Notes: generated by a model from the letters alone, not told the origin. A DNA stretch of 64,000 nucleotides from Parvibaculaceae bacterium PLY_AMNH_Bact1 (GCA_032881465.1 CP126168.1:3535501-3599500); one strand, 5' to 3'; shown: positions 43,844 through 54,251, counted from the first letter of the stretch. Program-made: numbers and translations.

Positions 43844-44413
43844 ATGACAAGCGGGCACACCCTACTTCCTAATCGGTTTGTGCTGACGGATACTGCGCGA
43901 GGAGGTGATCCATTTGAGCAGTTGAAAACCTTGAGCGCAGCCGATGCGTTGATCTTAAGGCATTATGAGCTGCCCAAGCCAGACCGCCTGTCGCTTGCAC
44001 TCTGTCTTCGAGAAGCAACCAGGGCAAGGAAGGTTCGCCTTCTCATAGCCGGTGACTATGGGCTGGCGAGCTGCGTCGGGGCCGACGGCTTGCACCTGCC
44101 CTCCTGGATGACGAAGCGCGGAGATGTTTGGAGCCACCGCCAGAAGGCCGGTTGGATCATTACTGCGGCAGCCCACGATGAGCCAGAGCTTAGAGCCGCG
44201 TCGCGGGCGGGCGCAGATGCTGCGCTGGTCTCGCCGGTTTTCCCCACGGGGAGTCATCCCGGCACACAAACACTTGGCGTGATCAGGCTTGCGCGCCTGA
44301 CAGCCACTGCCAGGATACCCATCTATGCTTTGGGGGGTGTTACTGCTTTGTCTCTAAAACGATTGAGGAATATCCCCAAACTGTCGGGCTGGGCATCAGT
44401 CTCTGCGCCCTAG
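43844..44413 (+). CDS. Thiamine-phosphate synthase-family protein (ThiE/TenI-like)
   Basis: 189 residues. Motifs of the barrel: CVGADGLHLPSW near residue 78, AAHDEPELRAASRAGADAALVSPVFPTGSHPG near residue 102, and the IYALGGVTAL phosphate loop near 160. It is shorter than typical ThiE (about 210), and the early pyrophosphate-binding region (usually QLRxK) reads ILRHYELPK, so the usual substrate-site lysine may be missing. It could be a TenI-like or reduced enzyme. It is divergent from YggS with only 29 bases between starts. Confidence 0.78.
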   Translation: MTSGHTLLPNRFVLTDTARGGDPFEQLKTLSAADALILRHYELPKPDRLSLALCLREATRARKVRLLIAGDYGLASCVGADGLHLPSWMTKRGDVWSHRQKAGWIITAAAHDEPELRAASRAGADAALVSPVFPTGSHPGTQTLGVIRLARLTATARIPIYALGGVTALSLKRLRNIPKLSGWASVSAP

Positions 44414-45249
44414 TAGCCTTCAGGAATGTAATTGAATCGTTCCATCTGCTCCCGATGGTCGGAGATGATCTGTTTGATCTGGTCATCGCTAAGCGCGTCA
44501 CGCCATTGCTCTGTTTTGCCCTCCCGAAAGAAGGATTGGGCAAACTCAGACTTCTCCTTAAAGCCCTTCTGCTCCTCCTGGCGTTTAAGCGCCTTGAATG
44601 AAGAGTTGCGGATGGCACGCTCAAGGCGTTCCTTCTTGACCTTCAGTCCCAGGAAACCTGCAACCTCCTTAAAGAACTTGCGCGGTTTGGCTTGCAGGTC
44701 CTCGTAACGGACGACCAAGAGTTGCGGATTTGGCTGGCCGGTCCAGCTCTTTACATGGGTGGACCATGACGAATGAAATTCTGGTACGTGCGTGCTCCCG
44801 GCTTCCGTCAATGCACCTTCATTCGCCATCCGGCGGATTGTGCCATCTATGTCATCCCCGAAATGATGCGTCATCGACAACACAATATCGAGCGGATTGC
44901 GGACAACGTAAATGCCGCCGACAGTGACATCCATATTGTGCAGCGGCACCCCGTGCCACTCGCCCAGAAAATTGTGGGTTTTCACAAAGACAGAGTCAGG
45001 GAAATAGTGTGTGTAGTCGTCCTGAACTTTAGGACGCAATTTCGCGAGCGTTTCGTGATCGATCTGATCAACAGGTGTTGCTGTGTATTTGCGATACTGG
45101 CCTGACGAAGATTCCCCAATGCAAAAATGGTCCAGCTCATTGATGTCCACCGGTTCGGCCGAGTTACGTAACAAATTATGCAGGTACGATCTCATCCACG
45201 TGTTGCCGGACTTTGGATAGGACGCGAGCCAGATAATGCCGCCCATCAA
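44410..45249 (-). CDS. Sulfotransferase-family protein
   Basis: 279 residues. The PAPS-binding loop is IWLASYPKSGNTWMRSYLHNLL near residue 5, and VVRNPLDIVLSMTHHFGDD near residue 135 is the 3'-phosphate motif; LLVVRYEDLQAKPRKFFKEVAGFLG completes the fold. It is cytoplasmic or membrane-associated and would sulfate a sugar, steroid or other acceptor. Its acceptor is not predictable. It overlaps the ThiE stop by four bases and lies downstream of the porin gene on the same strand, beyond a strong terminator. Confidence 0.88.
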   Translation of the reverse strand: MMGGIIWLASYPKSGNTWMRSYLHNLLRNSAEPVDINELDHFCIGESSSGQYRKYTATPVDQIDHETLAKLRPKVQDDYTHYFPDSVFVKTHNFLGEWHGVPLHNMDVTVGGIYVVRNPLDIVLSMTHHFGDDIDGTIRRMANEGALTEAGSTHVPEFHSSWSTHVKSWTGQPNPQLLVVRYEDLQAKPRKFFKEVAGFLGLKVKKERLERAIRNSSFKALKRQEEQKGFKEKSEFAQSFFREGKTEQWRDALSDDQIKQIISDHREQMERFNYIPEGY

Positions 45250-45324
45250 GGGCCCTCCATGGGACTTATCAAGAAACAGGGGATGGGCTTTTTAGCACAA
45301 AGCACCCCGGAACCAAAAGACAGA

Positions 45325-45358
45325 CAAAAAAAGAGAGCGGGCCGAAACCCGCTCTCTC
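45325..45358 (-). terminator. Rho-independent terminator of the porin gene
   Basis: Stem AGAGAGCGGG/CCCGCTCTCT around TTTCGG-like loop, followed on the minus strand by at least seven Ts. Strong terminator, as expected for an abundant outer-membrane protein. Confidence 0.95.
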
Positions 45359-45380
45359 AAACTGTAAGTTCGGAAATTTC

Positions 45381-46520
45381 TTAGAAAGAAATTGCCAGAA
45401 CAACACCGGCAGATGTGCTGTCGACAGATGTCGCGCCCGCACCAGCCTGGTCTTCGATGAACTGAACGTCCAGACCGAGGTCAACACCAGCGCCGAGCGA
45501 GTAACCGCCACCGACCTGGATGAACTCATTGGAACCAATGTCGGTACCAATTGTGTTCTCTGCTTCAGATTCGAAGTAAGCAGCACCAACTGTCCAAGGG
45601 CCTGTGCCATAAGCAAGACCAACAGTCCAAGAGTCTGTCTCGTTGCCATTGGAAGCAACAGTAACTGTACGCTGCGTACCAGCTACAACATTCTCAACCT
45701 GAGTGTAAGCACCGCCGAGTGTGAAACCACCCCAGCCAAGGCTTGCACCAACGCCGCGCTCTTCAGGATCATCAGCACCAGGAATGGCTGCTTCACCTGT
45801 TACGTAGAAGACGTCTGCACCAACTGATACACCACCGAATTCGCCTGCATAGTTCAGAGCGATTTCCATAACATCTTCAGTTGAGCTGTTCTGAGCGCTT
45901 ACACCAAAGCCGTTTGCAGCTGGGTCATTGTTAGCTGTGTCTGGCGTGAATGATGCACCAAGCTGGAAGCCAGCGAGGCGAGGCGTGAAGTATGAGATCT
46001 TGTTGTCATCTTCAGCAAGCAGAGAGAAAGTCGATGTCCGTGAAGAGATCGAGCTCGCAACATTCTGAATGTTGTAGATGTTTGGTGAGTCAACACCGTT
46101 GCCTGGAACGAACCAAGGCGACGTGTAGTGCATCTTGAACGCTGCACCATCTGTTGCACCAAGCTCAAGACGACCGAAACCGCCTTCAAGATATGCATAG
46201 ACTTCAGAGAAAGTCGCATCGTCTGTTGCGGTACCACCTTCGTCATCGCTCAACTGCAGCTTGAGGTTAGCACCAGCAACAAGACCGTTGTCCAGTGTAC
46301 CTTCAGCATTGATGTCGATGTTACGAGCGACAACGGCGACTTTCGTGTCGTCATAGTCAGTCGTTACAGCAGCAACAGTTGTTGAGTCATTGTCTACGAA
46401 ATAGAAGCCCGTGATAACGGAACCACTAACCGTAACGGTGAGCGGATCGCTCGCAAGAGCCGGACCGGCTACCAGACCAGCCGAGACGAGAGCTGTCGTC
46501 CCAAGAAGTGTCTTTTTCAT
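45381..46520 (-). CDS. Outer-membrane porin
   Basis: About 379 residues from ATG 46520, preceded by GAGGAACAA. Signal peptide MKKTLLGTTALVSAGLVAGPALA. A 16-strand-like barrel follows with alternating aromatic/polar strands (VTVSGSVITGFYFVDND, FGRLELGATDGAAFKM, VSVGADVFYVTGEAAIPG) and a C-terminal Phe in GVVLAISF, which the BAM complex reads. Similar porins of marine alphaproteobacteria allow general diffusion of small solutes. Codon bias is toward high expression, and a strong terminator follows. Confidence 0.92.
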   Translation of the reverse strand: MKKTLLGTTALVSAGLVAGPALASDPLTVTVSGSVITGFYFVDNDSTTVAAVTTDYDDTKVAVVARNIDINAEGTLDNGLVAGANLKLQLSDDEGGTATDDATFSEVYAYLEGGFGRLELGATDGAAFKMHYTSPWFVPGNGVDSPNIYNIQNVASSISSRTSTFSLLAEDDNKISYFTPRLAGFQLGASFTPDTANNDPAANGFGVSAQNSSTEDVMEIALNYAGEFGGVSVGADVFYVTGEAAIPGADDPEERGVGASLGWGGFTLGGAYTQVENVVAGTQRTVTVASNGNETDSWTVGLAYGTGPWTVGAAYFESEAENTIGTDIGSNEFIQVGGGYSLGAGVDLGLDVQFIEDQAGAGATSVDSTSAGVVLAISF

Positions 46521-47131
46521 TTGTTCCTCGCAGTTCAGCAATTAGCTGTTCAAATACAAAATGTCCAAATCAACGGAACCCGCTTTCAATTGAAAGCACC
46601 ACTGCTCTGGTCCACTTCACCGCCGGGCCGACTTAAATGCCCCCCAAGCGCGTATGCCGATTAATCCCGAGTAGGGTGCCATCGTCAAGCAAAGGTAGCT
46701 CCGTTTTGCCTCAAAACTGACGCGATGTTGCGTAAACGTCACAAGTGGTTTCCATATGGTTAACAAAGTGCTACTGGCCTCCATAGGCTTGAAACCTGAA
46801 GAGAATCTGCGACGCGGCCTTCCCGACCCAATAGACATGTGACCAATCTGCACCAGGTTGATCGCCAGCGAAACACGGGAACCGCATCCAACCCTTCGTC
46901 GCGTTGCACACATCGGGGTGATGCACGCCATGGAGCCAGGAAGGTGTGATGAATTACTCAGCACTTCTGCCATAGACGCAATCACCTTTAGTCGATATAA
47001 ACGCCTGAAATCAGAGGGAAAACTTGCTCACGATCAGACTTTCGGTCACGGTGAGCAAAATAGAAGTAAGGCGGGCGCCAAAACATGGCTGCACGTGGGA
47101 AACGCCGAGAAAGCTAGAGGCCAAGTCGACG
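46521..47131. promoter_or_regulatory. Porin/DUF3576 divergent intergenic region
   Basis: About 610 bases without a gene I can support. A perfect 16-base palindrome GCTTTCAATTGAAAGC is at 46582-46597, 62 bases before the porin start, and could be the operator of a dimeric regulator. The region is less GC-rich near the porin gene. Open frames on both strands here lack family resemblance and are probably spurious. Confidence 0.5.
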
Positions 47132-47722
47132 ATGAGTTTTTCACCTTTATTTGCTGCAGGGTCAGACACGACTGCAAAGTCTGGATCAACTATTAAGTTT
47201 CTAGCGGCAATCAGCCTCGCATTTATGCTTGCCGCCTGCAGCGGCGGCAGCTCAAGCTACCCATCAAACCAGGGAAGTGGTCCGCCGGACCCAAACCCGG
47301 ACCCCAATGCCCAGCGTGAGAGCATTTTCGGTGAAGATGGTCTGGTTCTGTTTGGCGGCAACAAAAGCGAGGGGCCAAGCGGCGGTGGCGGAATTGGCGT
47401 CAACAGCTTCCTTTGGCGCGCATCCCTCGACACTGTTTCCTTTGTTCCCTTGGCTTCTGCGGATCCTTTCGGTGGCGTAATCATTACTGAATGGTACTCT
47501 GATCCAGCCTCACCGACGGAGCGCTTCAAACTCACCGTCTATATTCTGGATAAGCGGCTCCGCGCTGATGGTCTCAAAGTGTCTGTTTTCCGTCAGGAAC
47601 GAGCGGGTAACGAATGGCGTGATGCAGGAGCCAACGCCGCGACAAGCGTCCAGTTGGAAAATGCGATCCTCATGAGAGCCAGAGAACTTCGGGTCAACAC
47701 ATTGGAGGCAGATGACGGCTAA
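47132..47722 (+). CDS. DUF3576-family lipoprotein
   Basis: About 196 residues from ATG 47132. Lipoprotein signal with lipobox LAAC, acylated Cys36, followed by a Ser/Gly/Pro linker. The DUF3576 core is IGVNSFLWRASLDTVSFVPLASADPFGGVIITEWYSDPASPTERFKL. It sits just upstream of leuS, its usual place in alphaproteobacteria. A role in the cell envelope is assumed from the lipid anchor; biochemical function is unknown. Confidence 0.88.
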   Translation: MSFSPLFAAGSDTTAKSGSTIKFLAAISLAFMLAACSGGSSSYPSNQGSGPPDPNPDPNAQRESIFGEDGLVLFGGNKSEGPSGGGGIGVNSFLWRASLDTVSFVPLASADPFGGVIITEWYSDPASPTERFKLTVYILDKRLRADGLKVSVFRQERAGNEWRDAGANAATSVQLENAILMRARELRVNTLEADDG

Positions 47723-47933
47723 GTTGCCTTCCCTGCCATCCCAAACACACCGACCAGAATTCCCTCGAATGACCAGCCAGAGCCGTTTGTTCTGACCAAA
47801 GCCCGTTGTTCTGAATTGACGGCCCATGTGAGCCTTGCCCCAATTTGCATTCCGATGCAAAAGAGGCAGAGGGAGGGAGCTAAGCTTGCTGCCGACGCCC
47901 ACCTATCCAGTTTTCCTGAATTGAAGAGCTCAC

Positions 47934-50540
47934 ATGTCCGCTGATCGCTACAACGCGAAAACCACAGAAACGAAATGGCAGAAACTCTGGGAAGACTCTC
48001 AGACCTTTCACGCGCCTGATCAGCCACGGGAGGGAAGTGCCGGAAAATACTACGTCCTGGAAATGTTCCCCTACCCGTCCGGGCGCATTCATATGGGCCA
48101 TGTGCGCAACTACACCATGGGCGATGTCATCGCGCGGTTCAGGAAAGCACAAGGCTATGACGTCCTGCACCCCATGGGATGGGATGCGTTTGGCATGCCC
48201 GCGGAAAACGCCGCCATGGAGAACAATGTTCATCCAGGCGATTGGACCTACAAGAATATTGATGCGATGCGCGGCCAGCTTAAACAGATGGGCTTGGCTA
48301 TCGATTGGAGCCGGGAGTTCGCCACCTGCGACCCGAGCTATTATGCCCAAGAACAAGTGCTTTTCCTGGACATGCTGGACGCCGGTCTCGTAACCCGGAA
48401 AACAGCTCAGGTGAACTGGGATCCGGTCGATATGACGGTTCTGGCCAATGAGCAAGTCATTGACGGCCGTGGGTGGAGATCCGGCGCCCTGGTTGAGCGC
48501 CGTGAGCTAACCCAATGGTTTTTCAAGATCACTGATATGGCCGATGATCTACTGGCCGGGCTTGACGAACTGGAGCGCTGGCCAGACAAGGTCCGCATAA
48601 TGCAGCGGAACTGGATCGGACGATCCGAAGGGGCCCACGTTCAATTTCCGATTGAAGGTCGCGAGGCACCGCTGGAGGTTTTCACGACAAGGCCCGACAC
48701 TCTGTTCGGGGCGAGTTTCTGTGCCCTGTCACCCGGGCACCCGCTGACAAAAGAACTCGCAGAAACCAATAGCGATCTCACCAGCTTCGTTCGCGAATGC
48801 GAACAGCTTGGCACCAGCGAAGAAGCCATTGAAAAGGCAGAGAAGCGCGGGTTTGATACCGGGCTCAAGGCCAGGCACCCTTTCATAGAAGGTGCAACGC
48901 TGCCTGTTTATGTGGCGAACTTCGTGCTCATGGAATACGGCACAGGCGCCATTTTTGCCTGCCCCGCCCATGACCAGCGCGACCTGGATTTTGCCCGCAA
49001 ATACGACCTGCCCGTCACCACTGTCGTGGCGCCAAAAAGGTTGGAAGGTGACGATCTCGCAGCCTTTATCACCGAACAAGATGCAAGCGATGCCGCGTTT
49101 GATGGCGATGGCGTCGCCGTCAACTCCGACTTCCTGAACGGACTGGAAGTAGAGGCTGCCAAACGGGCCGCAATTGAAAAACTGGAATCACTTGGCCTCG
49201 GCGAAGGAACAGTGAATTACCGCCTGCGCGATTGGGGCATTTCGCGTCAGCGCTATTGGGGCTGCCCGATCCCGGTAGTGCACTGCGACGCCTGCGGCAC
49301 GATCCCGGTTCCTAAAGACCAACTGCCTGTTGTGTTGCCTGAGGATGTGACCTTCGACAAGCCTGGTAATCCGTTGGAACATCATGCCACCTGGAAACAT
49401 GTCCCCTGCCCGGAATGTGGCAAAGACGCGGTCCGGGAAACAGATACATTCGACACCTTTGTCGACTCGTCTTGGTATTTCGCACGCTTCACTGCACCGC
49501 GCGCAGACAGCCCAACTGTGCCAGATCTCGCAAACCATTGGCTGCCCGTTGACCAATATATAGGCGGCGTCGAACATGCCGTTCTGCATCTGCTCTATTC
49601 GCGTTTTTACGCCCGCGCCATGAAGGCAACGGAACATATGAATATCCGTGAGCCTTTCGCAGGCCTCTTTACGCAGGGCATGGTGACTCACGAGACTTAC
49701 AAAGCCACGGATGGCCGCTGGGTCGCTCCCGATGAACTCGTTTGGGATGGCGACACGCCCTACTTGGACGACGGCGGCAATCGGGCTCCCGTCAAAGTTG
49801 GCGCCATTGAAAAGATGTCGAAGTCCAAACGGAACACGGTCGACCCCTCTGCCATCATTGATCAATATGGCGCAGATACAGCCCGCTGGTTCATGCTGTC
49901 TGACAGCCCTCCAGAACGCGATGTCCAATGGACCGAGAAAGGTGTTGAAGGAGCCTGGCGCTTCACTCAGCGCCTGTGGCGGTTGATTCAGACAACACTC
50001 GACGACCTTGCACTGGTTGGCACACCCATGCCCGAACTTGATGCACCGGCGGAGGAACTTCGTCAGACGGTTCACAAAGCACTTGAGGCAATCACAGCCG
50101 ACCTTGATCAGCTGGGGTTCAACCGCGCTGTTGCCAAAATCTACGAACTCAGCAATGCGCTTGCGGCATTCAAGCCGGGAGATGAGAAAGCAGCTGAATG
50201 GGCGCGTCGCGAGGCAGTTGAAATCTTGGTTCAACTTGTCGCCCCGATGATGCCACATCTGGCGGAAGAAGCCTGGGTATCGCTCGGCCATGAAACATTG
50301 ATTGCCGACGCTCCCTGGCCGGTTGCAGAGCCATCCCTGCTCGTGGAACACTCAGTAACCGTCGCCGTTCAGGTGAACGGGAAGCGGCGGGACGAAATCA
50401 CCGTCGCTGTTGACGCAGACAAGAAGACGGTGGAAGAAACCGCCTTGGCTCAGGAGAAAGTGCAACATGCCATCGGAGACGCTACCGTCCGTAAAGTCAT
50501 TGTCGTCCCAGGCAAGATCGTTAATGTCGTTATTGGGTAG
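47934..50540 (+). CDS. leuS: Leucyl-tRNA synthetase
   Basis: 868 residues, usual length. The class I HIGH motif is HMGH in [19 protein letters not shown] near residue 45; KMSKS appears in [15 protein letters not shown] near residue 628. The editing domain (about 225-420, with [11 protein letters not shown]), zinc-like Cys pairs in HCDACGTIP and CPECGKD, and the anticodon-binding C-terminus are complete. A hairpin TTTGCAT/ATGCAAA is at 47844-47861. It overlaps the next gene by 17 bases. Confidence 0.97.
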   Translation: MSADRYNAKTTETKWQKLWEDSQTFHAPDQPREGSAGKYYVLEMFPYPSGRIHMGHVRNYTMGDVIARFRKAQGYDVLHPMGWDAFGMPAENAAMENNVHPGDWTYKNIDAMRGQLKQMGLAIDWSREFATCDPSYYAQEQVLFLDMLDAGLVTRKTAQVNWDPVDMTVLANEQVIDGRGWRSGALVERRELTQWFFKITDMADDLLAGLDELERWPDKVRIMQRNWIGRSEGAHVQFPIEGREAPLEVFTTRPDTLFGASFCALSPGHPLTKELAETNSDLTSFVRECEQLGTSEEAIEKAEKRGFDTGLKARHPFIEGATLPVYVANFVLMEYGTGAIFACPAHDQRDLDFARKYDLPVTTVVAPKRLEGDDLAAFITEQDASDAAFDGDGVAVNSDFLNGLEVEAAKRAAIEKLESLGLGEGTVNYRLRDWGISRQRYWGCPIPVVHCDACGTIPVPKDQLPVVLPEDVTFDKPGNPLEHHATWKHVPCPECGKDAVRETDTFDTFVDSSWYFARFTAPRADSPTVPDLANHWLPVDQYIGGVEHAVLHLLYSRFYARAMKATEHMNIREPFAGLFTQGMVTHETYKATDGRWVAPDELVWDGDTPYLDDGGNRAPVKVGAIEKMSKSKRNTVDPSAIIDQYGADTARWFMLSDSPPERDVQWTEKGVEGAWRFTQRLWRLIQTTLDDLALVGTPMPELDAPAEELRQTVHKALEAITADLDQLGFNRAVAKIYELSNALAAFKPGDEKAAEWARREAVEILVQLVAPMMPHLAEEAWVSLGHETLIADAPWPVAEPSLLVEHSVTVAVQVNGKRRDEITVAVDADKKTVEETALAQEKVQHAIGDATVRKVIVVPGKIVNVVIG

Positions 50541-51060
50541 ACGGCGGACACCAGCCGTCACAGGAACCCTGCTCATGAGTCTGTTGGTGAGTGCCTGTGG
50601 ATTCACCCCACTCTATGCACCTCATGGTCAAGACATCGGCATCGTGTCGACGCTTGCATCAATTGCTGTGCAAGCACCAAACGACTCGGTGAACCGTGCT
50701 TTACGGATTTCGCTTGAGGACAAGTTGCACGCCAATGGTTTAGCAGCACCACAATACACGTTGGTACTGACGTCTGCTCTCACCAAATCAGATGTTGCGC
50801 TCCAGCAGGATACCGAGGTCACTCGGTCCAACTTGACCCTAAGAACCACATTCAATCTGCAAAACCTCGAGACAGGGGAAACTGAGTACCAGGCCAAAGC
50901 ATTCGGTATTGTCGCTTACAACCGTGTAACATCAGAGTTTGCAAACATCATCGCCGAGCGGGATGCTGAGGCGCGAGTGGCGAACCAGGTGGCTCAAGAG
51001 ATCCATACGAAACTCGCCATCTACTTTGAGCGCCTAACCTCCCAACAAGGTGCATCATAG
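50524..51060 (+). CDS. lptE: LPS-assembly lipoprotein LptE
   Basis: About 178 residues from ATG 50524, 17 bases inside leuS. Lipobox LVSAC with Cys25, then [10 protein letters not shown], the family start in alphaproteobacteria. The rest has beta-rich segments ([31 protein letters not shown]) like LptE. LptE plugs the LptD barrel and helps deliver LPS to the surface. It overlaps holA's transcript; the LeuS-LptE-HolA order is standard in this class. Confidence 0.92.
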   Translation: MSLLGRRRTPAVTGTLLMSLLVSACGFTPLYAPHGQDIGIVSTLASIAVQAPNDSVNRALRISLEDKLHANGLAAPQYTLVLTSALTKSDVALQQDTEVTRSNLTLRTTFNLQNLETGETEYQAKAFGIVAYNRVTSEFANIIAERDAEARVANQVAQEIHTKLAIYFERLTSQQGAS

Positions 51061-51094
51061 AGCGTCTGGAAACAGTGCAGATCAGGGCGGCGAG

Positions 51095-52147
51095 ATGAAA
51101 CTTCGAGCAGGCGATATTGATCGGTTCGTGGCGAACCCTGACCCGGCCGCACAGGTTATTCTGATTTTCGGACCGGACCAGGGCCTCGTACGCGAGCGCG
51201 CAAATCGTCTCGCCAAAACCGTTCTAGACGACCTAAGTGATCCGTTTCGCATGACTGATCTCGCCGACACGGACTTGAAACAGGACCCCGCGCGTCTGGC
51301 GGATGAAGCAGCAGCGATTTCCATGATGGGCGGACGACGCGTTGTGCGGGTGCGGCATGCCGGCGACGCCCTCACAAAAACCGTAAAGTCCTTCCTTGAA
51401 GTGCCGGCAGGCGATGCCCTCATTCTTCTGGAAGGCGGCGAACTCACGCCGCGATCAAGCCTGCGCAAAGCGCTCGAGGCTGCAAAAAATGGCGCGGCCC
51501 TGCCCTGCTATGCAGATGATGCCCGCACACTGGAGCGTGTAATTGAAGAGCGATTGCGCCAGGCGGACCTTCGCGCCGAGCCGGACGCCTTTGCCTACCT
51601 CACCAGCCATCTGGGCAGCGATCGCGGGGTGACCTTACAAGAACTCGATAAGTTGATCCTCTACATGCAATCCGAGCCCGAAGCGCAGAGCATCACGCTC
51701 GCGGATGTCACAGCCTGCGTCGGAGATACCGCTGCAACACGACTGGACGACATTGTCGATGCGGCGACCATTGGCGACTTTGGTGCACTGGATGTCGCGT
51801 TGGCAAAAGCCACCGAAGCAGACACGTCCCCTGTCGCCATCCTCATAGCCATGACACGGCATGTTCAGCAATTGCATCTCGTGCTGGGCCGCATGGAAGC
51901 AGGCAGCGATCGCGAAGCCGCTATAAAGGCTCTCCGACCTCCGGTTCATTTCAAACGTTCTGCGTCCATGAAAAGACAATGTGGTCTTTGGGATCGAAAA
52001 CGACTGGAGCGCGCCCTCAGCCTTTTGGGCGATGCTGACCGGCAATGCAAAACAACCGGCCTGCCCGACCGAGCGATATGCGCCCAGGCGTTGATGCGCG
52101 TCGCCCAGGGTGCAAGATCAGGTGCCCGTTCCGGAGGCCGGAGGTAG
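51095..52147 (+). CDS. holA: DNA polymerase III delta subunit
   Basis: About 350 residues from ATG 51095 (GGCGGCGAG upstream), starting 34 bases after lptE. N-terminal AAA-like region: QVILIFGPDQGLVRERANRLAKTVLDDLSD, then MMGGRRVVRVRHAGDALTK and DRGVTLQELDKL. Delta opens the sliding clamp within the clamp loader. The C-terminal region (LDDIVDAATIGDFGALDVALAKA) is the usual helical collar. It is convergent with parB. Confidence 0.94.
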   Translation: MKLRAGDIDRFVANPDPAAQVILIFGPDQGLVRERANRLAKTVLDDLSDPFRMTDLADTDLKQDPARLADEAAAISMMGGRRVVRVRHAGDALTKTVKSFLEVPAGDALILLEGGELTPRSSLRKALEAAKNGAALPCYADDARTLERVIEERLRQADLRAEPDAFAYLTSHLGSDRGVTLQELDKLILYMQSEPEAQSITLADVTACVGDTAATRLDDIVDAATIGDFGALDVALAKATEADTSPVAILIAMTRHVQQLHLVLGRMEAGSDREAAIKALRPPVHFKRSASMKRQCGLWDRKRLERALSLLGDADRQCKTTGLPDRAICAQALMRVAQGARSGARSGGRR

Positions 52148-52193
52148 ACCGGGGTCGTTTCGCGCTGGACGTTTGAGTCAACTGGAAGAGAAA

Positions 52194-52209
52194 CATCCGT
52201 AAACGGATG
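52194..52209 (-). terminator. Weak hairpin between holA and parB
   Basis: CATCCGT-AA-ACGGATG, followed on the minus strand by TTT. The short T-run makes it a weak terminator for parB. Confidence 0.4.
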
Positions 52210-52211
52210 AG

Positions 52212-53108
52212 CTACACTCGAGACAGGCGGCGGCAGATCTCATCAAGCTGTTCGAGCGAAGTGTAGCTGACATTCACCGTTCCGCCCTTTTCACCCTTAT
52301 GGTTGATTGAAACACTCAAGCCCAGCGCATTCGTAATGTTCTTTTCAAGCGCCACTGTGTCGGCATCTTTCAACTTTGATGACGAGCCGCTTTTAGATTT
52401 GGGTGCACTGGCTTCAGGCTTCCGGGTGAGCGCTTCGGCTTCTCGAACAGACAGGCCCTTGGCTGCAATTTCTTTGGCAAGTTTCTCCGCCTGCGGATGA
52501 CCAATCAGCGCGCGGGCATGGCCTGCGCTCAGCTCCCCGCTCGACAGCAGATCTTGAACACCAGATGGCAGACCCAGCAGCCTAAGCGTATTGGCAACAT
52601 GCGAGCGGCTCTTGCCGATCATCTTGGAAAGCTGATCCTGGGTGTAAGTGAACTGATCCACCAGACGCTGGTAGCCCGCTGCCTCTTCAATCGGATTAAG
52701 ATCGGCCCGCTGAACATTCTCGATGATCGCAATTTCGAGCGATTCATTATCGTTCAGGTCTTTAACAACAATCGGCACGTCATGGAGCTGAGCGGCCTGA
52801 GCCGCCCGCCAGCGGCGCTCACCGGCGACAATTTCAAACTCATTTTCAGCGCCGCCGGGAACAGGACGCACCATAATGGGCTGCAATATCCCCTTTTCCC
52901 GGATTGATTCCGTCAAATCATCCAGATCGCCCGCTCTAAAAATCTGACGCGGCTGGAAGGGATTGGCGCGCAGAAACTCAATTGGGACCTCTCGGACACC
53001 TTTGGGCGCCGGCGCTGTGTCATCCCCAAGCGCAACCGCAGCATCATCGCCAATCAACGCGGCAAGCCCTCGGCCCAGTCGGTTCTTTCCAGCGCTCTCA
53101 TCGACCAT
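52212..53108 (-). CDS. parB: Chromosome-partitioning protein ParB
   Basis: About 298 residues from ATG 53108 (GAGGAGACCGTC upstream). N-terminal LGRGLAALIGD contacts ParA. The CTP-binding/ParB box reads GVREVPIEFLRANPFQPRQIF, EFEIVAGERRWRAAQAA (box II), and ENVQRADLNPIEEAAGYQRL. The helix-turn-helix is SKMIGKSRSHVANTLRLLGLP. It binds the two parS sites at 54820 and 56863, loads SMC and partners ParA. A 228-base gap to parA is longer than usual. Confidence 0.96.
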   Translation of the reverse strand: MVDESAGKNRLGRGLAALIGDDAAVALGDDTAPAPKGVREVPIEFLRANPFQPRQIFRAGDLDDLTESIREKGILQPIMVRPVPGGAENEFEIVAGERRWRAAQAAQLHDVPIVVKDLNDNESLEIAIIENVQRADLNPIEEAAGYQRLVDQFTYTQDQLSKMIGKSRSHVANTLRLLGLPSGVQDLLSSGELSAGHARALIGHPQAEKLAKEIAAKGLSVREAEALTRKPEASAPKSKSGSSSKLKDADTVALEKNITNALGLSVSINHKGEKGGTVNVSYTSLEQLDEICRRLSRV

Positions 53109-53336
53109 GACGGTCTCCTCTTTTATTAACAAAACATCGTCCTGATACTGGAACCTTGTTCTGCCGGTATGTGGACCTCATGTGGCGAGTCCGCACAAAA
53201 CCTATGCTTTTTGACACTCGCGCCCAAAGTAGGGCCCGGTAGCGCCATTTGTGAATCTTTTCAAGACCTTAACGGAGCTCTTTAAGAGTCATCAGATCTG
53301 ACTCGAAAATGGCCCAGCAACTCGTTGAAACTCTTG

Positions 53337-54251
53337 TCATGCTGCCGTTTGGCTGCGCAAAACCCGTTCCCTCTGAATAAGCTCAGACGCCAGCTTCATA
53401 TAGGCCCGGCTGCCGGCGCATTGGTGGTCATAAACCAGGGCAGGCTTGCCGTAAGAAGGCGCTTCAGAAATGCGCACATTACGCGGAATCACGGTTTTAT
53501 AGACTTTGTCACCCAGATGAGACCGAACATCTTCTGCAACCTGATTGGACAAGTTGTTTCGGCGATCAAACATCGTCAGTACGATGCCCTGGATATCAAG
53601 CCGTGGATTGAGACTTGTGCGGACCCGTTCAACCGTCCGCAACAATTGGCTGAGACCTTCGAGTGCAAAAAATTCGCACTGTAATGGTACCAGAATGGAA
53701 TCGGCAGCCGTCATCGCATTAATCGTCAGAAGATTGAGTGACGGTGGACAATCAATCAGAATATAGGTGTAAGGCCGGGCATTCATCTCTTCCGGCACCC
53801 CATCCAGATCTCGGCCCGCCGCTGGCATCCGCGCCAGCGCATCCCGCAACCGGTGCGAGCGCCTCGACACGCTGGCAAGTTCCAGCTCCGCACCCAGCAA
53901 ATCCATTGTCGATGGTACCAGGTCAAGACCGGGCACTTTCGTCGGCACGATCGCCGTTTCGATAAGGGCAGCGCCGATCAGCACATCATAGGTTGAAAGC
54001 GTCCGGTCTGCCCGATCCACCCCAAGGCCCGTGCTGGCGTTTCCTTGTGGGTCCAGATCCACCACGAGGACCCGCTCTCCTACGGCCGCGAGCGCAGTCC
54101 CAAGATTGATGGCCGTTGTCGTTTTGCCAACCCCACCCTTCTGGTTTGCGAGCACCAGGACTCTGGGATGGGGCAAATCAGCAGCATCAGAAGGCGTCGA
54201 CGCGCCTGAGATAGACTCAGCTGTAGTCAAAGGAATGTCAGACACGGGCAA
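53337..54251 (-). CDS. parA: Chromosome-partitioning ATPase ParA
   Basis: 304 residues. Walker A (deviant) in VLVLANQKGGVGKTTTAINLGTALA near residue 32, VLVVDLDPQGNASTGLG, IDCPPSLNLLTINAM and IVLTMFDRRNNLSNQVAEDV. The N-terminal extension of about 28 residues is longer than minimal ParA and may bind DNA or regulate. It overlaps rsmG by 14 bases, so coupled translation is likely. It makes a gradient on the nucleoid and moves ParB-parS origins apart. Confidence 0.96.
   Translation of the reverse strand: MPVSDIPLTTAESISGASTPSDAADLPHPRVLVLANQKGGVGKTTTAINLGTALAAVGERVLVVDLDPQGNASTGLGVDRADRTLSTYDVLIGAALIETAIVPTKVPGLDLVPSTMDLLGAELELASVSRRSHRLRDALARMPAAGRDLDGVPEEMNARPYTYILIDCPPSLNLLTINAMTAADSILVPLQCEFFALEGLSQLLRTVERVRTSLNPRLDIQGIVLTMFDRRNNLSNQVAEDVRSHLGDKVYKTVIPRNVRISEAPSYGKPALVYDHQCAGSRAYMKLASELIQRERVLRSQTAA

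Noticed and set aside
46617-46985. Possible 122-residue gene in the porin upstream region
   Set aside because: No family resemblance, poor ribosome site and Arg/Ser-rich random-looking translation.
49188-50351. A 387-codon open frame on the strand opposite leuS
   Set aside because: It mirrors leuS codons, has no family resemblance or ribosome site, and leuS is certain.
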